The notes under the pieces were generated by a model, which had not been told where the DNA came from, searched no databases, and saw nothing but the letters and a program-made list of their open reading frames with translations. From NCBI GenBank assembly GCA_963580455.1, contig OY756972.1, positions 8,323,001 to 8,387,000 on the forward strand: 64,000 nucleotides of DNA. Reading direction: 5' to 3'. This DNA comes from Euonymus europaeus (lineage: Eukaryota > Streptophyta > Magnoliopsida > Celastrales > Celastraceae). Below are positions 36,601-48,906 of this stretch, one piece after another. The position numbers and the translations under genes were made by a program. Each line of letters begins with the position of its first letter. The stretch's first letter is position 1.

Positions 36601-39267
36601 CCTGCCATGAAAGAAGTTGTGAAGAAGGAGGTTTTGAAGCTGTTAGCAGTTGGAATCATTTATCTTATCTTCGACAGTAAGTGGATGAGTCCCACACAGG
36701 TAGTCCCTAAGAAATCTGAATTAACTGTCATTGAAAATGCTTCAGGTGATTTAATTCCTACTAGGAAAGTGACTGGATGGCGCATGTGCATAGACTACCG
36801 AAAACTGAATTCGGTTAGTCTCAAAGACCATTTCCCATTGCCCTTTCTTAACCAAATTTTGGAAAAAGTTATTGGAAATGAGTTTTATTGCTTTTTAGAT
36901 GGTTTTTCTGGTTATTATCAAATTACCATATCTCTAGAGGACCAAGAAAAAACCACCTTCACTTGCCCTTTTGGCACATTTGCCTTTAGGAGGATGCCAT
37001 TTGGTTTATGCAATGCCCCTGCCACATTCCAACGTTGCATGATGAGCATTTTTTCTGACATGCTTGAGGACATGTGTGAAGTTTTTATTGATGATTTTTC
37101 TGTTTTTGGATGCTCTTTTGATGTGTGCTTGAAAAATTTAAATGTTGTGTTGACTAGATGTGAAGAAAAGAATTTGTTGCTTAATTGGGAAAAATGTCAG
37201 TTTATGGTGACTAGTGGGTTGGTGCTTGGACATTTAGTTTCAAAACGTGGTATAGAGGTTGATAGGGCTAAGATAGAATTGATTTCTCAATTGCCTATTC
37301 CTAGGACTGTGAAGGATATTCGCTCTTTTCTTGGTCATGCCGGCTTCTACCGACGTTTTATTCAAGGCTTTAGTGCTATCGCCAAACCATTGTGTGCTTT
37401 ATTGCAAAATGCTACTGAATTTGTTTGGTCTGATGAATGTCAATATGCTTTTGAGACTCTAAAGAAACACTTAACAGTTGCTCCTATCATGCAATCTCCT
37501 AGGTGGGATTTACCATTTGAACTTATGACCGATGCTAGTGATTTTGCTCTAGGTGCTGTTTTAGGTCAAAGAATTGATGGTAAGCCTTCTGTGATTTATT
37601 ATGCAAGTAAAACATTGAATGATGAACAGAAGAATTACACCACCACTGAAAAGGAATTGCTTGCTGTTGTGTTCGCTTTAGATAAATTCCGTTCTTATAT
37701 CATTGGTTCTCCTATCACCGTCTTTACTGACCACTCTGCTTTGAAGTATTTGTTGCAAAAGAAAGATGCTAAACCTAGGTTGATACGCTGGATTTTATTG
37801 CTTCAAGAGTTTGACATCACTATCAAGGATAAGAAAGGTGTCGAGAATGTGATAACTGACCATTTGTCTAGATTGCAGCTACCCGAGTCTCATACTTCTC
37901 CACCTTTGGATGATGATTTTCTGGATGAGCATCTCTTTGTTGTGTCGCGTGCACCTTGGTTTGCGGATATTGTGAATTACCTTGTCTTTGAGCAATTACC
38001 TTCTCATTGGAATGTTCAAGACAAGCGTAGGTTCCTTTCTGAGGTTCGATTCTATTACTTTGACTCATCTTATCTTTTTAAATATTGTGATGATCAGTTG
38101 GTGAGACGTTGTATTCCTAATGATGAGTCTGCTTCTGTGTTTGAGTTTTGTCATTCTGGGGCTTGTGGTGGTCACTTTGCAGCCCAGATAACTGTTGCAA
38201 AATTTTTACAAAGTGGACTTTATTGGCCTACCATGTTTAAAGATGTTGTGTTGTGGTGTAAATCGTGTGAATCTTGTCAAAAACTTGGAAAAATCACAGC
38301 TAGGAACATGATGCCTCTTTCTCCCATGTTGACCCTTGAGATATTTGATTGTTGGGGAATTGACTTTATGGGGCCTTTTCCTATTTCTAATGGCTATATG
38401 TATATCTTGCTTGCTGTTGATTATGTTTCGAAGTGGGTAGAAGCTATACCATGTAGAACCAATGATCATAAGGTTGTGCTTAAATTTTTAAAAGACTTGT
38501 TTGCACGTTTTGGCATGCCAAAGGCCATAATTAGTGATGGGGGTTCGCATTTTTATAACAAACCTTTTCAAAATCTCATGAAGAAATATGGAGTGACTCA
38601 CAAGGTCTCTACTCCATATCACCCCCAAACTAATGGCCAAGCTGAGTTGGCTAATAGAGAGATCAAGGTCATTCTTGAAAAGACAGTTCATCCTAATAGG
38701 AAGGATTGGTCTGATAAATTACTTGATGCTCTTTGGGCTTATAGAACTGCATTCAAAACCACTCTTGGCATGTCACCTTATCGTTTGGTTTATGGTCGTG
38801 CTTGTCATTTACCTGTTGAGATTCAACATCACGCTTTCTGGGCTATTAAAAAGATTAATTCTTCACTTGATGATGCCCAAGGCTTGAGAAAGTTGCAGAT
38901 TTCAGAGCTAGAAGAAGCAAGAAGGGAGGCCTATGACAATGCCAAACTGTCCAAGGAGAGGATGAAAGCCTTGCATGACAAGAAGATCTTGGACAAGAAA
39001 TTCTTCCCTGAGCAAGAGGTGCTTCTCTAAAATTCTAGGCTCCATATTTTTCCAGGAAAGTTGAAGAGTCGTTGGAGTGGCCCTTACATTGTCAAGAAGG
39101 TTCATTCCCATGGTGCTGTGGATATTTCCAATCCAAAGAATGGGACTGCCTTCACTGTGAATGGACAAAGGCTCAAGCCATTCCTTGCTCCCTATGCATC
39201 AGAGGATGAGACACTCCTTCTACAGGATGTCCAGGGAGTACTCTCAAATTCTCCTGCTGTTATTTGA
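33655..39267 (+). pseudogene. Element B unit 2 gag-pro-pol, nearly intact
   Basis: One long frame of Athila-lineage polyprotein. Gag: capsid region (FKELLNICPHHGYESWRV), Gln/Pro-rich linker, zinc knuckle CNLCADSSHKTQDC (about 34618-34660). Protease: [23 protein letters not shown] motif with substitutions, then FIDDFSVFG with both catalytic Asp (37090-37095). RNase [26 protein letters not shown]. Integrase: HHCC finger ([10 protein letters not shown] through CKSCESCQK), [28 protein letters not shown], then the C-terminal domain to 39267. Only two stops are seen: TAG at 35758-35760 in protease (CAG in unit 1) and TAA at 39028-39030 near the end of integrase (shared with unit 1). Frame starts at the ATG 33655, about 90 bp after the primer-binding site. 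Confidence 0.95.
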
Positions 39268-40900
39268 TTATCCATATACCTAGTCATGGGGGTGCTGGTG
39301 CTGTGACATTACTCCGTTTGTTTGTGGTACTTTGGGAGTATTGTAACCTTAGAACCACTTAGTGTTTTGCATTTGCATTGAATAATTACTTACTGTGCAC
39401 CATTTTGTTCGTTCCATCCATGGAGACCATGTCTTACTCTAGTTGGGGGTGGGGGTGCCCAGTTTGTGTTTGGTTTAGTTTTTCAAAAGAAATTCAATTT
39501 AAAAAAAAGGAAGAAAAAATTCTGGAACTGTGTGTTGTGAAAAGCTTTGCATTGCTGTGATTCCTTGATTGCCCATGATGAAAAATATGAACTATGACTT
39601 GTTGTGGGAGGCATATAAGATCCCTTGGATTGTGCTTGACTTTTTAGTTTTTCTTGTTTTGAAGTTTGGACTATTTCTCTTTTCCCTTGAGCACATGACC
39701 ATGAGGTTTTGAAGTGTTGGACATTTAGAGAAGTTTTGCTTAGTGTTAGTCTTTTGAATCTCACAAGCACTAGAACTCACTTGATAAACTCTTGAGGCGA
39801 AATCCTAGTCCACATTTTGACTGATGAGATGACATAAGGCCTTCTTTGGTCGTTTGAGCTTAATTTCTAGCCTACCATAATTTAAATTTATCCCTAGGTG
39901 TCCCTCCCTAACCAAATGTTAACATTTTTATTTCAGCACCTACATATGTACCTAGCTAGAACAAAATTTTCCTCATGCATCACCCGCGCAATTGGATGTA
40001 CATGTTTTTGTGGGATGCTTGTTCATATCATCATGCATATGGGTTGAGTGATGCGTTTTTGTTATGGTACATTTTGTAAGGTGTTGCTTGCTTTAAAGAA
40101 AAAAAAAGTGAAAAAAAGAAAAGAAAAAAAAAATACAAAAGAAGGCAACAACTTAGTTCATTGAATGAAAATATCCAAGTTTGGGATATATGTATAGAGT
40201 AAGATGGTTGCATGCCATCAATAAAATCAATGTGGCACATATATACAAAAAAATAAAAAAAAATAAAAAAGAAAAAAAATGAGAGTAGAGAAAGAAAAAG
40301 CAAAGTGAGTGTGAAAAAAGTGAGTTGGGACTACTTTGGGGTATATATATATATATATGCATGCATATGTATGACTATTGTTACATTGACATGTATATTT
40401 GAGTTGTGGTTTTAGCCTAAAATTTCCATTTTGACATACCAATAGCCTCAACCTACGTTACATGCTTTAAAAGTCCTATTGGATCATTGGTTTTGTGTTG
40501 GGCTACATTAGTGGAGAGAAGTTTTGAAAAGTGAGCATATGACTGCTTGCACTTTATGATTGAGATTCATTTGATGAATCACTCTTGCATTTTCTAATCT
40601 AAATTGATGGCAAGGATGTTCCAAGTGGTCACGCACACGCACACACGAGAATGGTTTGGTTTCAAAATGAAGCAACCTTTTTAGTTAAAATCAAGACTTG
40701 GTTGAGATTTGTGCTCTCTTGCATCTTTGTCATGTGTTTATTCTGAGGGTTAAACATTTAGGGAAGAACTTGTCAATGCAGGCTTACACTCACACACGTT
40801 CCACACAAATTGGTTTAAAAGTAAATTTTTCTCTCGAAATTCATCCCAATTGATTTTCGCTATTTTGCTCGAGGACTAGCAAAAAGCTAGTTAGGGGTTG
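39268..40900 (+). other. Element B unit 2 3' untranslated internal region
   Basis: Counterpart of 30368-31998, with the same purine tracts, a (TA)n tract near 40345 and the polypurine tract (GCTAGTTAGGGGTTG) before LTR 3, here four nucleotides shorter. No frame is recognised. Confidence 0.7.
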
Positions 40901-42441
40901 TGATTGGGATGGTATTTTGCATATTTTTGTGGAGTTTTGAAAGCAAAAGGTTGAGTTTCAATGCTTAAAAACCACATTTTAGGTTTGAGTTGCCGAAATA
41001 CATGTTAATGAGCCAATGCATAATTCAACACTTTGACATAGTCATTTTAAGTGTTTTCTAGTGGTTCAAGTTGGTTTGGTAGCTTAGAGATAGGAAATCC
41101 AAGTTTTGGGCATAATGGTTAGAAGTTGTGGAAATGCTATCTCTTAAGCATTTGAGTTTTAATATGCCGAATTTTGTTCTATCAACCTAAAAACGGTTTT
41201 GACACTTGTTTAAGTATGTTTCAGTCATTTATGACTTGTTTGAATGATTTTTGTAGCCTTCGGATTGATCGGGATCGAATATGGAAGAAAAGACATAAAA
41301 GGAGCTGCAAAATTGAAGTTTACTGTCAACCGTCCGGACGCGTATCAGAAGCCGTCCGGACGGACAAAGAAGAAAGCCGGACAGTGCTGTTTTCAAGCAT
41401 ATCTGTCCGGACTTCACTGCGCAATAATTTTGGGGTCAACTTTTGGAGGTGTAAATGATCGAATTTGAAGAAACGTTCTTCTACAAAGTTGAAGTAGACA
41501 TCCCGCTCTTTCCAACGAGTTCTCATACGCATAAAGCCATTGAGAATTGAAGTCTGTGGAATTAAAACAAGATGCTGCGTCGAATAGTTCCGTAATTTCG
41601 GGTTTTATGATTTTTACTCAATTCTTGAAGGGCAAACTTGTCTAATTACTTTATTTGACCAATGGGACTTATTTTTAATAGGTTAGGATGGTCTTTTAAC
41701 AGAGGTATGAGGGTTTTATGGGTCTTGAGACCCCATTCTTTGGACAACACTCATTTTGGCCGAAAATACATATTCTCTAAGGTTTTTGTTCTCTTACCTT
41801 GTTCTTGATCTTTGATTCTTGCTTGGGGTTCGAAAATCAGTCTCTTGAAGATTGCTAGGAGTCTTGGAGACCCAACCAACTAGAGGAAGAAGTTCTTCCT
41901 CCTTGTAGAGCTTGAGAAGAGCCCAAGTTGGATTACCCTCAACTTCTATTTGTAGATTGGAATGCCAATTCACCTAAACATTCGACATTGGATTTGATCT
42001 CTAAACTCCTCTTCCTTATTGTTATTTCATTTTATTATCGCATTTGGATTCATAGTTTTAGTTTAATCTACTTGAATATTTCCACTTCGATTTAGTTTGT
42101 GCTTGAACGTTTTATGTTATGTTTTACATTTTATTATGTTTTGCTTATTTCCATTTTGATTTTCTGCAATAGTTTAGTATTTAATTCTCATTTCGTATAT
42201 TAGGGTTTAGTTCAATCAATCACCCCAAGAGGGAAAACCGAATCTAACCAATGGTTAGTGCAATTTTGCCACACTTAACATTGTGAATACCATATTTAAT
42301 TAAGTAATTAGGTTAATAATCCATAGACCCAAGCCGAAACCAAAAGTCTTTGTGAGACGATTTGGGATTCACTCCTATTATTACTTTGACAAACCTACAC
42401 TTGGGAAAGCGTTAATCCACTTACCTATTTTTGGCGAGTCA
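40901..42441 (+). repeat. Element B LTR 3
   Basis: 1541 bp, TGATTGGG to GCGAGTCA. It is the 3' LTR of unit 2 and the 5' LTR of the truncated third unit. The third TCCGGA box is altered (CTGTCCGGACTTC). Confidence 0.92.
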
Positions 42442-42447
42442 AGTTTT

Positions 42448-42465
42448 TGGCGCCGTTGCCGGGGA
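42448..42465 (+). promoter_or_regulatory. Element B primer-binding site, unit 3
   Basis: TGGCGCCGTTGCCGGGGA, identical to unit 1 and complementary to the tRNA-Asp 3' end. Confidence 0.85.
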
Positions 42466-42557
42466 CTTTTGTCCTTCGGTTCGGGTCTTCCTTTATTTTA
42501 TTTTATTTTTATTGAGTTCTTAAATTTCTACTCTACTTTGTGATTGCTCGATGTTGA

Positions 42558-43624
42558 ATGTCTTGGGTTAGAGACGATCATAATAGGTTGCGTAGGACAT
42601 CTTGCAATACAAGTAGCATTGTTAGTCTTGAAACTGATTTTGCCTATTTTACTTGACGAAGAAGTTTGTGAAAACATGGCTAATCCTGCACCACGTAATC
42701 TTAAGGATTTTATTCAGCCCACTCGCACTACTACTCCTTCATGCATCATATTACCTGAAAATGCACCTCAATTTTCTGTTAAGCATGGCATGATGTCAGT
42801 GATACCTCAGTTCCATGGCATGGATTCTGAGAGCCCTTACCAGCATCTTACTGATTTTGAGTTGGCTTGCACTACTTTCATTAATAGGGCTAACACTGAT
42901 GAGTATGTTAGATTGCGCTTGTTCCCTTTCTCTTTGAAGGATAAGGCTAAGTTGTGGTTTAATCAATTGAGAGCTAATTCTATTACTAGTTGGGTTGATA
43001 TGCAACGTGAGTTCTTACAAAAATTCTTTCCATTTCAGAGAACTCAAATGATTCAAGAGAAAATAGCTCAATTCACTCAGAAGCATGATGAGACTTTCCA
43101 AGCTAGTTGGGACCGCTTCAAGGAGTTGTTAAATATTTGTCCCCATCATGGCTATGAGTCTTGGAGAGTTGTCAACTACTTCTATACGGGTCTGACTCCA
43201 GAGTGCAAACAATTTGTGCAAACTATGTGCAATGGAGAATTCTTTGATAAAGAGCCAGACGCCGCATTGGATTTCTTTGATTATCTTGGAGAGAGTGTTA
43301 GCCAGTGGAATACAAGAACTAACAGAATTGTTGTAGCTGCTCAACCTTTGAGAACCATCCCAAGTGGTGGTAAATATGAGTTGAAGGAAGATGTGGATGT
43401 TCAAGCTAAGCTAGCTACTTTGTCTAGAAGACTAGAGATTATGGAGTTGGAAAAAGTCAAGGCAGTGAAAACGGTGGAACCATGTAACTTATGTGCTGAT
43501 TCTAGCCATAAGACTCAAGATTGCCCTATCATGCCTATGATGGAGAATGGAATGGACCAATTGCAAGCTGCAAATTGGGTCAACAAGATGGACAATCCTT
43601 ATTCCAACACATACAATCCGGGGT
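42558..43624 (+). pseudogene. Element B unit 3 gag, truncated
   Basis: Covers gag from its start to just after the zinc knuckle (CNLCADSSHKTQDC) and stops at NTYNPG, where the unit is cut off and element A sequence follows. A 38-bp deletion near 42640, between two TTTTGC/TTTGC repeats present in unit 2, shifts the frame close to the N-terminus; downstream gag is otherwise open. Confidence 0.9.
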
Positions 43625-45319
43625 GATGAGCTGTTTGGCGGGGGAGGGCTTCGAGGTTTGGTTGTGGTGATTATCCCACAATTCTAGGACTGAAACTAGC
43701 TTCTTCTTCTCTTTTAGGTCTGTAACATACATCTGACGGGCGAGCTTCTGGTCTCCCTGAACTTCACCTATTCCTTGGTCAGTGGGGAATTTCATCTTTA
43801 GATAATAGGTGGAAACAACCGCTCGGGCTTTGTGAAGTAGTGGTCGGCCTATCAATGCGTTATAAGGGGTCTTCACGTCTACGACCACCATGAATAGTTT
43901 TGACCTCGGATAGTCCCCTAAGGTTATGGGCAGATTGATCATTCCGACAGGGACGACTTGCTCTCCCATGAAACCGTATAGGGGTGAGGAAAACTTCTTC
44001 AGGCTCTCCCTCGGGAGGTTCATTTGTTTGAAGGCATGGTAAAAAAGAACATCTGTTGCGCTCCCATTGTCAACTAGGATCTTCTTTACCGTGTAATTGG
44101 CGATGACTGCCTCAATGACTAAGGCATCATTATGTGGCTGATGCAAACCATCCCCGTCTCTTTCGGAGAATATTATCTTCTCTTCCTCTGTTCTCGGTTT
44201 CTTTGACTTCTCTGAAACCTGATGCACAGTCCGGGCATATGCTCTCCTGCCCGATGAGCTTTCTCCTCCCGAGGCTAAGCCCCCGACTATCATGCCTATA
44301 GTGTCTGCTGTTCCTCGATTTCTGTGACGAGGAGACTCATCTTGACGTCTCCTCTGTCGCCTATCATCATCTCTTTCATCTCTTATGTTGTCTCTTTTTT
44401 CTTCTCTTTCTCGTTTGTCTCCTGCAGAGCAGGTGAAATTTTTGAGGTATCCTCTTTGAATTAGATTCTCTATTTTGTCCTTCAGATGACGGCATTCATC
44501 GGTGTCGTGTCCGGGACCCCGATGGAATTTGCAATACTTATCACTCTCTTTCCTCCTAGGAGTTGACTTCATCTTTGGAGGCAATTTGACGATGTCGTGA
44601 TCCTGTATCTCATTCAGTACTCTTTTCAAAGAGGTGTTAAGAAGAGTATAAGAATCATATCGTATTTGCTTCGGCTGTTCGTCTTTTCGGGAGGACGACC
44701 TTATTCCCCTTGTTCCCTCTGCTGTTCTCTCGTTTGCTCGACCAGAATCGTTTCTTCTTCTTGGAGGGGACCTGTCAGGGGATTGTTCGGTCACGTGTGG
44801 TTCTGCCATGATTTCATCCACTTTAATGTATTTTTCAACCCTCGAGAGCAACTCAGGAATGCTCTTCGGGTGCTTCTTGGATAGGAAGTGCTTCAATGTT
44901 GTATGACGAACTCCCGTCGTGAAGGCTGTAATGGTTATGATCGGTTGGAGGTCTGGTATCTCCAAACAATCACTGTTGAATTGGGTCACAAATTATCTTA
45001 AACTCTCATGAGGCTTTTGTCAGATAGTCACCAATGTCGCATTGGTCTTTTTGACTGGTCTTGAGCTTGCGAAATGAGCAATGAACCTGTTGGTGAGGTC
45101 GTCAAAGCTATTGTTGGAACCCTATGGGAGAGCTCTAAACCATCGTCTTGCTACACCGACTAGAGAGACCGGGAAGATCTTGCAGCAAGCTTCCTGAGAT
45201 GCTCGCTGGAACTCTATCATGGTTTGGAAACCGATGACATGGTCAAGGGGATCTCCCGTCCCGTTGTACTTTTCCACACTAGAGACCTTAAAACTCGCTG
45301 GTACCCGAGCACGTTGCAC
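43625..45319 (-). pseudogene. Element A gag (C-terminal part) and protease
   Basis: Minus-strand continuation of element A between insertions B and C. From 45319: gag core (VPASFKVSSVEKYNGTGDPLDHV, CCKIFPVSLVGVARRWF), a broken stretch at 44990-45121 with TGA and TAA stops, then gag to a CKFHRGPGHDTDEC zinc-binding motif, an Arg/Glu/Asp-rich linker, and a retropepsin-like protease (ILVDNGSATDVLF, then PYNALIGRPLLHKARAV). It ends at SPAKQLIT, where the truncated element B unit begins, so the protease-RT linker and the start of RT are lost. Confidence 0.88.
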
Positions 45320-45324
45320 CTCAG

Positions 45325-46830
45325 TGTTATGTCGTTAATAACAATTTAAAATATACTTACAAATGTACAATTAATATATAGTGTACAAGTAAGAGTCGAT
45401 CCCATAAGGAGTGATGCTAATAGATATATAATCTAACACTTGAATATAATTGATACAATTATAAAAGGAGGAAAGGGGGGGGGGGGGGGGTTAAATCTTG
45501 TAATAGATAAAAATTAAGACAAAGAAATTGACGTTGAGAACAAGAATGAGAATTGATATTAATGAAAAAAATAGCTAAGACTCACTATCCACCACAAAAC
45601 ATTCAAACAATTTATAAGAAATAATAGACTAACAATTTAAACAAGCATATGATGACAACATTCACAACAAGGTCATGGCCAAACTCAAGTTGTATGATTC
45701 TCTCTTAATTGCATGTAAAGTGTATGGCGTCTACCTCATTATGTGTATTCTTAATCGAAATCTAGCATGGCGTCTGCATCAATCAACAATCAAGAATCCA
45801 ATAAGAGCAAAGAGAATATGAATGTCACAAGAATCCTAATACATGGTATTTGTACTTAGGTATTCAAGAATTGATTTTTCATAATTCATTTTTAACTGAA
45901 TTATATGTTGCAAGAAAGAACATATTCAACAAGGCAATTGACCATGTTCTACAACAATTAATTCTAATACATGTTTCAAAGTTAGCTACTCAAAGAAACA
46001 CAATACTAGAACTCACATAACATGGAAGAATCAAAATCATCATGCTTGTAGAAATTGAAATCCACACAACTTATAAAATTGAAAGCATGCTTAGGGCTTC
46101 AAGACAAGCCCTAACTAACAAGAGTTTAGTTATACAAAACCAAATAAAACATGAAACATAAAAACATAATTACAAACACAAGCCTTGTTTTCTTCTTTTC
46201 CTTCTCCTCTTTTTGCTTCCACTCCTTCTCCTCTCTATTTATAGAGAAAATGAGCACATAGTGGAGGAGTTAGTGCCATCTTTTGGTGGTGGATTTTCCA
46301 TCAAATTCGTGTGGTGGATTGTCCACTCTTTGAATGGAAATGGTATCATCAATGACATCAACTTCCAATTACACACTAATCTTGTAACTGCATTCTGGGC
46401 CTCAACGAAGCCTATTATGAACTCAAACCCTTCATCAATATTGTAGATAAAAATGTGTAGATAATTAGGGGCTTTTGAATCACTCAATTTGGACATCAGA
46501 CACTCAAGTTATGGGCTTCTAAAGGTCTGGTCTGCAAACAGAATTTCTGCTTCGGATATAACTTCCAAACTTGACTTTGAGGCAACCTTTAGAGGCCCAA
46601 ACGAACTCTGATTTTGTGAACCAGCACTTCCTGCAAATCTTGAAGTGTGCTCTAAAAATTTACTGAAGATCAAATCTCATTCCGACCGCTCTTACTACCT
46701 CTTAACCTGCAAAACATCCAAGAAGATCTTAAGTACATTAATCTTGAAAATTCAGCTTTTAAGCACAATTTCTTGGCATTGCTTTGGTAGTATTTTATCA
46801 CTTTAAAAACGTATATTCTGGCACTTATCA
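45325..46830 (-). repeat. Element C 3' LTR, complete
   Basis: 1506 bp, TGATAAGTGCC to CGACATAACA on the minus strand. It contains a run of 16 G at 45475-45490 and a minus-strand TATA box CTATAAATAG near 46235-46245. The polypurine tract adjoins it at 46831-46842. Confidence 0.9.
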
Positions 46831-47922
46831 CAACCCCCAACCAGCTTATTGCTAGTCCCTAGTAATTCAAGCGTAAAAATGTTATGAGAAATGATTGAAA
46901 GTAACAATACTAGAACAAAAGGTAAGAGATTACAATTCCTATCCAGATTAGTATAGTTACAACTTCCAACACTTGTGTGTGTGCGCTAAGCCAAAACCTT
47001 CATACCACAATCCATAATGCATATAACCTCAAAATATTATCCAAGTAAAAGCCTCAACTCCATATTCTCACAGGGTAGAGAAGGATTTATGTGCTATGAA
47101 TTTCTCTCATGGAGTTGGAAAATAGATATGCACTCAGAAGAAAAGTCAATTTAAGGACAAACAAATAAACAAACATTGATCAAATGATAGGTATATTAGC
47201 TGTCTAGAACTTCCACCAGTCTTACCACAAACCTGCTTTGGAATTCTATTGATCAAATTTTGTTCAATTGACAAACTAATAGGAAAACTTATCTACTGAC
47301 AAATGACGAATACACATAACAATTTTTTTCTTTTTTTTCTTTCTTCTTTCTTCTTTTTTTTCTTTCCTTTTTCTTCTTTTTTTTCTTTCTTTTTTCTGTC
47401 TCGAATTCATAATATAGAACATCTCAAACAAAGGCCCAGTAAAATTACAACATTGTTCTCAAACATTGATCAATATCATCCTCAGCATCCATCCAATCAT
47501 TCCACAAACCATGTAATGGTGTTCATTGACAGCAATTATCCATTTCAAGAGATCAATGCAAATTCATAAGTTGTTTACTCATTTCTCTCCACTCATTTGT
47601 GCTTTAACCAGAAAATATTCTTAGTCATATGCATTATCATCCAATCTTACCACAAGGCTTAGTATTTGTGGACAAAAGTGTGTTAAAAGTTGCTTTCTAA
47701 TAATCCAGATAGAAAAATTGACTCAAACTAATTGTAACAGTACCAAAACATCAAAGTGCATGAATATGCATGAATATGACACCACCCCCAACCTAAACCA
47801 AACATTGTCCGCAATATGAAAATGACGAAGTATGGAAAAGAAATGCAATGAAAAGAAACAGAAGATAGAAAAATACAACCTGAGGTGGAAGATGCTCGGA
47901 CAATGGTGGAAGGAGAAGATGG
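46831..47922 (-). other. Element C 3' untranslated internal region
   Basis: Between the env-like ORF and the 3' LTR. Contains a long T/C-rich tract (about 47323-47397), purine-rich on the element's sense strand, and no recognised frame. Confidence 0.6.
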
Positions 47923-48906
47923 TTAGCGCTGCACCATGTCCATGAGGACATTTAGCATGTGTTCCAGCCGCTGTTGTCCAACCTCCAACCTATGCAGGCG
48001 GGCTAAGATGTCGTGAATATGGTCAGTCGGAGGTAGTGCAGCAGCAGAAGAGTCAGACGCTTCCATTGGTAAAGAAACTGGACGTCGCGATGTTCGTTGT
48101 CTACAAGCACTGGAAAGCATGTGGCTAGTACTCTGACGCCAGGTAGAGTTCTCCAAAACAATCACTGGATAATTGGAAGTTGTCTGACTGGGAGGTGGAA
48201 GAATGCCCATACTGAAAAGCAACCGCGTGATGAGTCTCGGAAAATATAATCTCCCGACCTTGGTTGTTTGTTTCTCCACAAGGGTCTTCGCCTTAAGAAT
48301 GCTCTCAAGGTAAATCCGGCCAATATCAAACCAGACTCCGCGATACATGTAATACAGGGCGGAAAGTATGTTACCCTGGCGTTGTTGACTGTGTCCAATG
48401 GGGCAAAGGTTACTTCGGATAGCATCATCAAGCATCCACATCGTGGACGACAAATAAGAGCGGCGTGTAGAAGTAGCATTATTCGGATCGTGTCGCCCTT
48501 GACACATATCATCAATCATCTCTTGATGGGAAATAGAGATCGGCGCTTGAAAACCTACAGCGACGTCAGCGGTAGGTGGATAGCCTAAACATGAGCAAAT
48601 TGCCGCTGACGTGAATTGAAGCCGAAGACCAGGGATGTCAACCTGATACACTTGTTGAGTGCCAGAAGAGTGGGGTAACTTGAGAAGAGTATGGTAAAAG
48701 GACTAAACGATGTGAGGATACATCGGGAATTCGTCTTTTGGATCAGGATCGACCAAGAACAGCAGAGAATGGTCACGGAGGTAGCTCATGGCCCATCGGT
48801 TGGCAGAATCGTTCAGGATTTTGGAATCGATTCGACGTTCTGGCATGATTGTAGCTCTGGCGAATAAGTCCACCGTGGCAACGGGATCGCGGGGGCTGCG
48901 CGACAT
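47923..48906 (-). pseudogene. Athila ORF1/env-like protein of element C
   Basis: Minus-strand ORF 3' of pol, where Athila elements carry their ORF1/env-like gene. From MSRSPRD at 48906 it reads to PMYPHIV, meets a TAG at 48703-48705, and continues in the same frame (SFYHTLLKLP, then PGLRLQFTSAAICSCLGYPPTADV through ILPPPSQTT) to a C-terminus with a short coiled coil (RLHRLEVGQQRLEHMLNVL). The pattern YPHIV-x-SFY followed by a hydrophobic F-S-x3-I-x3-LG motif resembles plant transposon/Athila ORF-1 domains. No convincing transmembrane segment follows the MSRSP start, so env is only a label. One stop is the only visible lesion. Confidence 0.65.

Larger units (their letters stand above)
23104..43624 (+). 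mobile_element. Element B: tandem array of an Athila-type Ty3/gypsy retrotransposon
   Basis: Structure: LTR 23104-24644, internal 24645-31998, LTR 31999-33539, internal 33540-40900, LTR 40901-42441, partial internal 42442-43624. Neighbouring units share LTRs and are offset by 8895 and 8902 bp. The left end interrupts the RT gene of element A exactly at the LTR start. The right end breaks in mid-gag after a CCGGGG sequence, and element A resumes in protease with several hundred bases missing, so no target duplication remains. Gag and pol match Athila-lineage proteins, but neither unit has an env-like ORF. Unequal recombination between LTRs of sister insertions would produce this arrangement. 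Confidence 0.92.

Noticed and set aside
24760..43626. Separate small genes in antisense to element B (many minus-strand frames of 60-134 codons)
   Set aside because: They occur at the same positions in both units only because the units are copies; all are antisense shadows of gag-pol.
48162..48588. Frames of 106-117 codons overlapping the env-like ORF in other frames
   Set aside because: The 47923-48651 frame carries the Athila-like motif and continues across the stop; the others are shadows.
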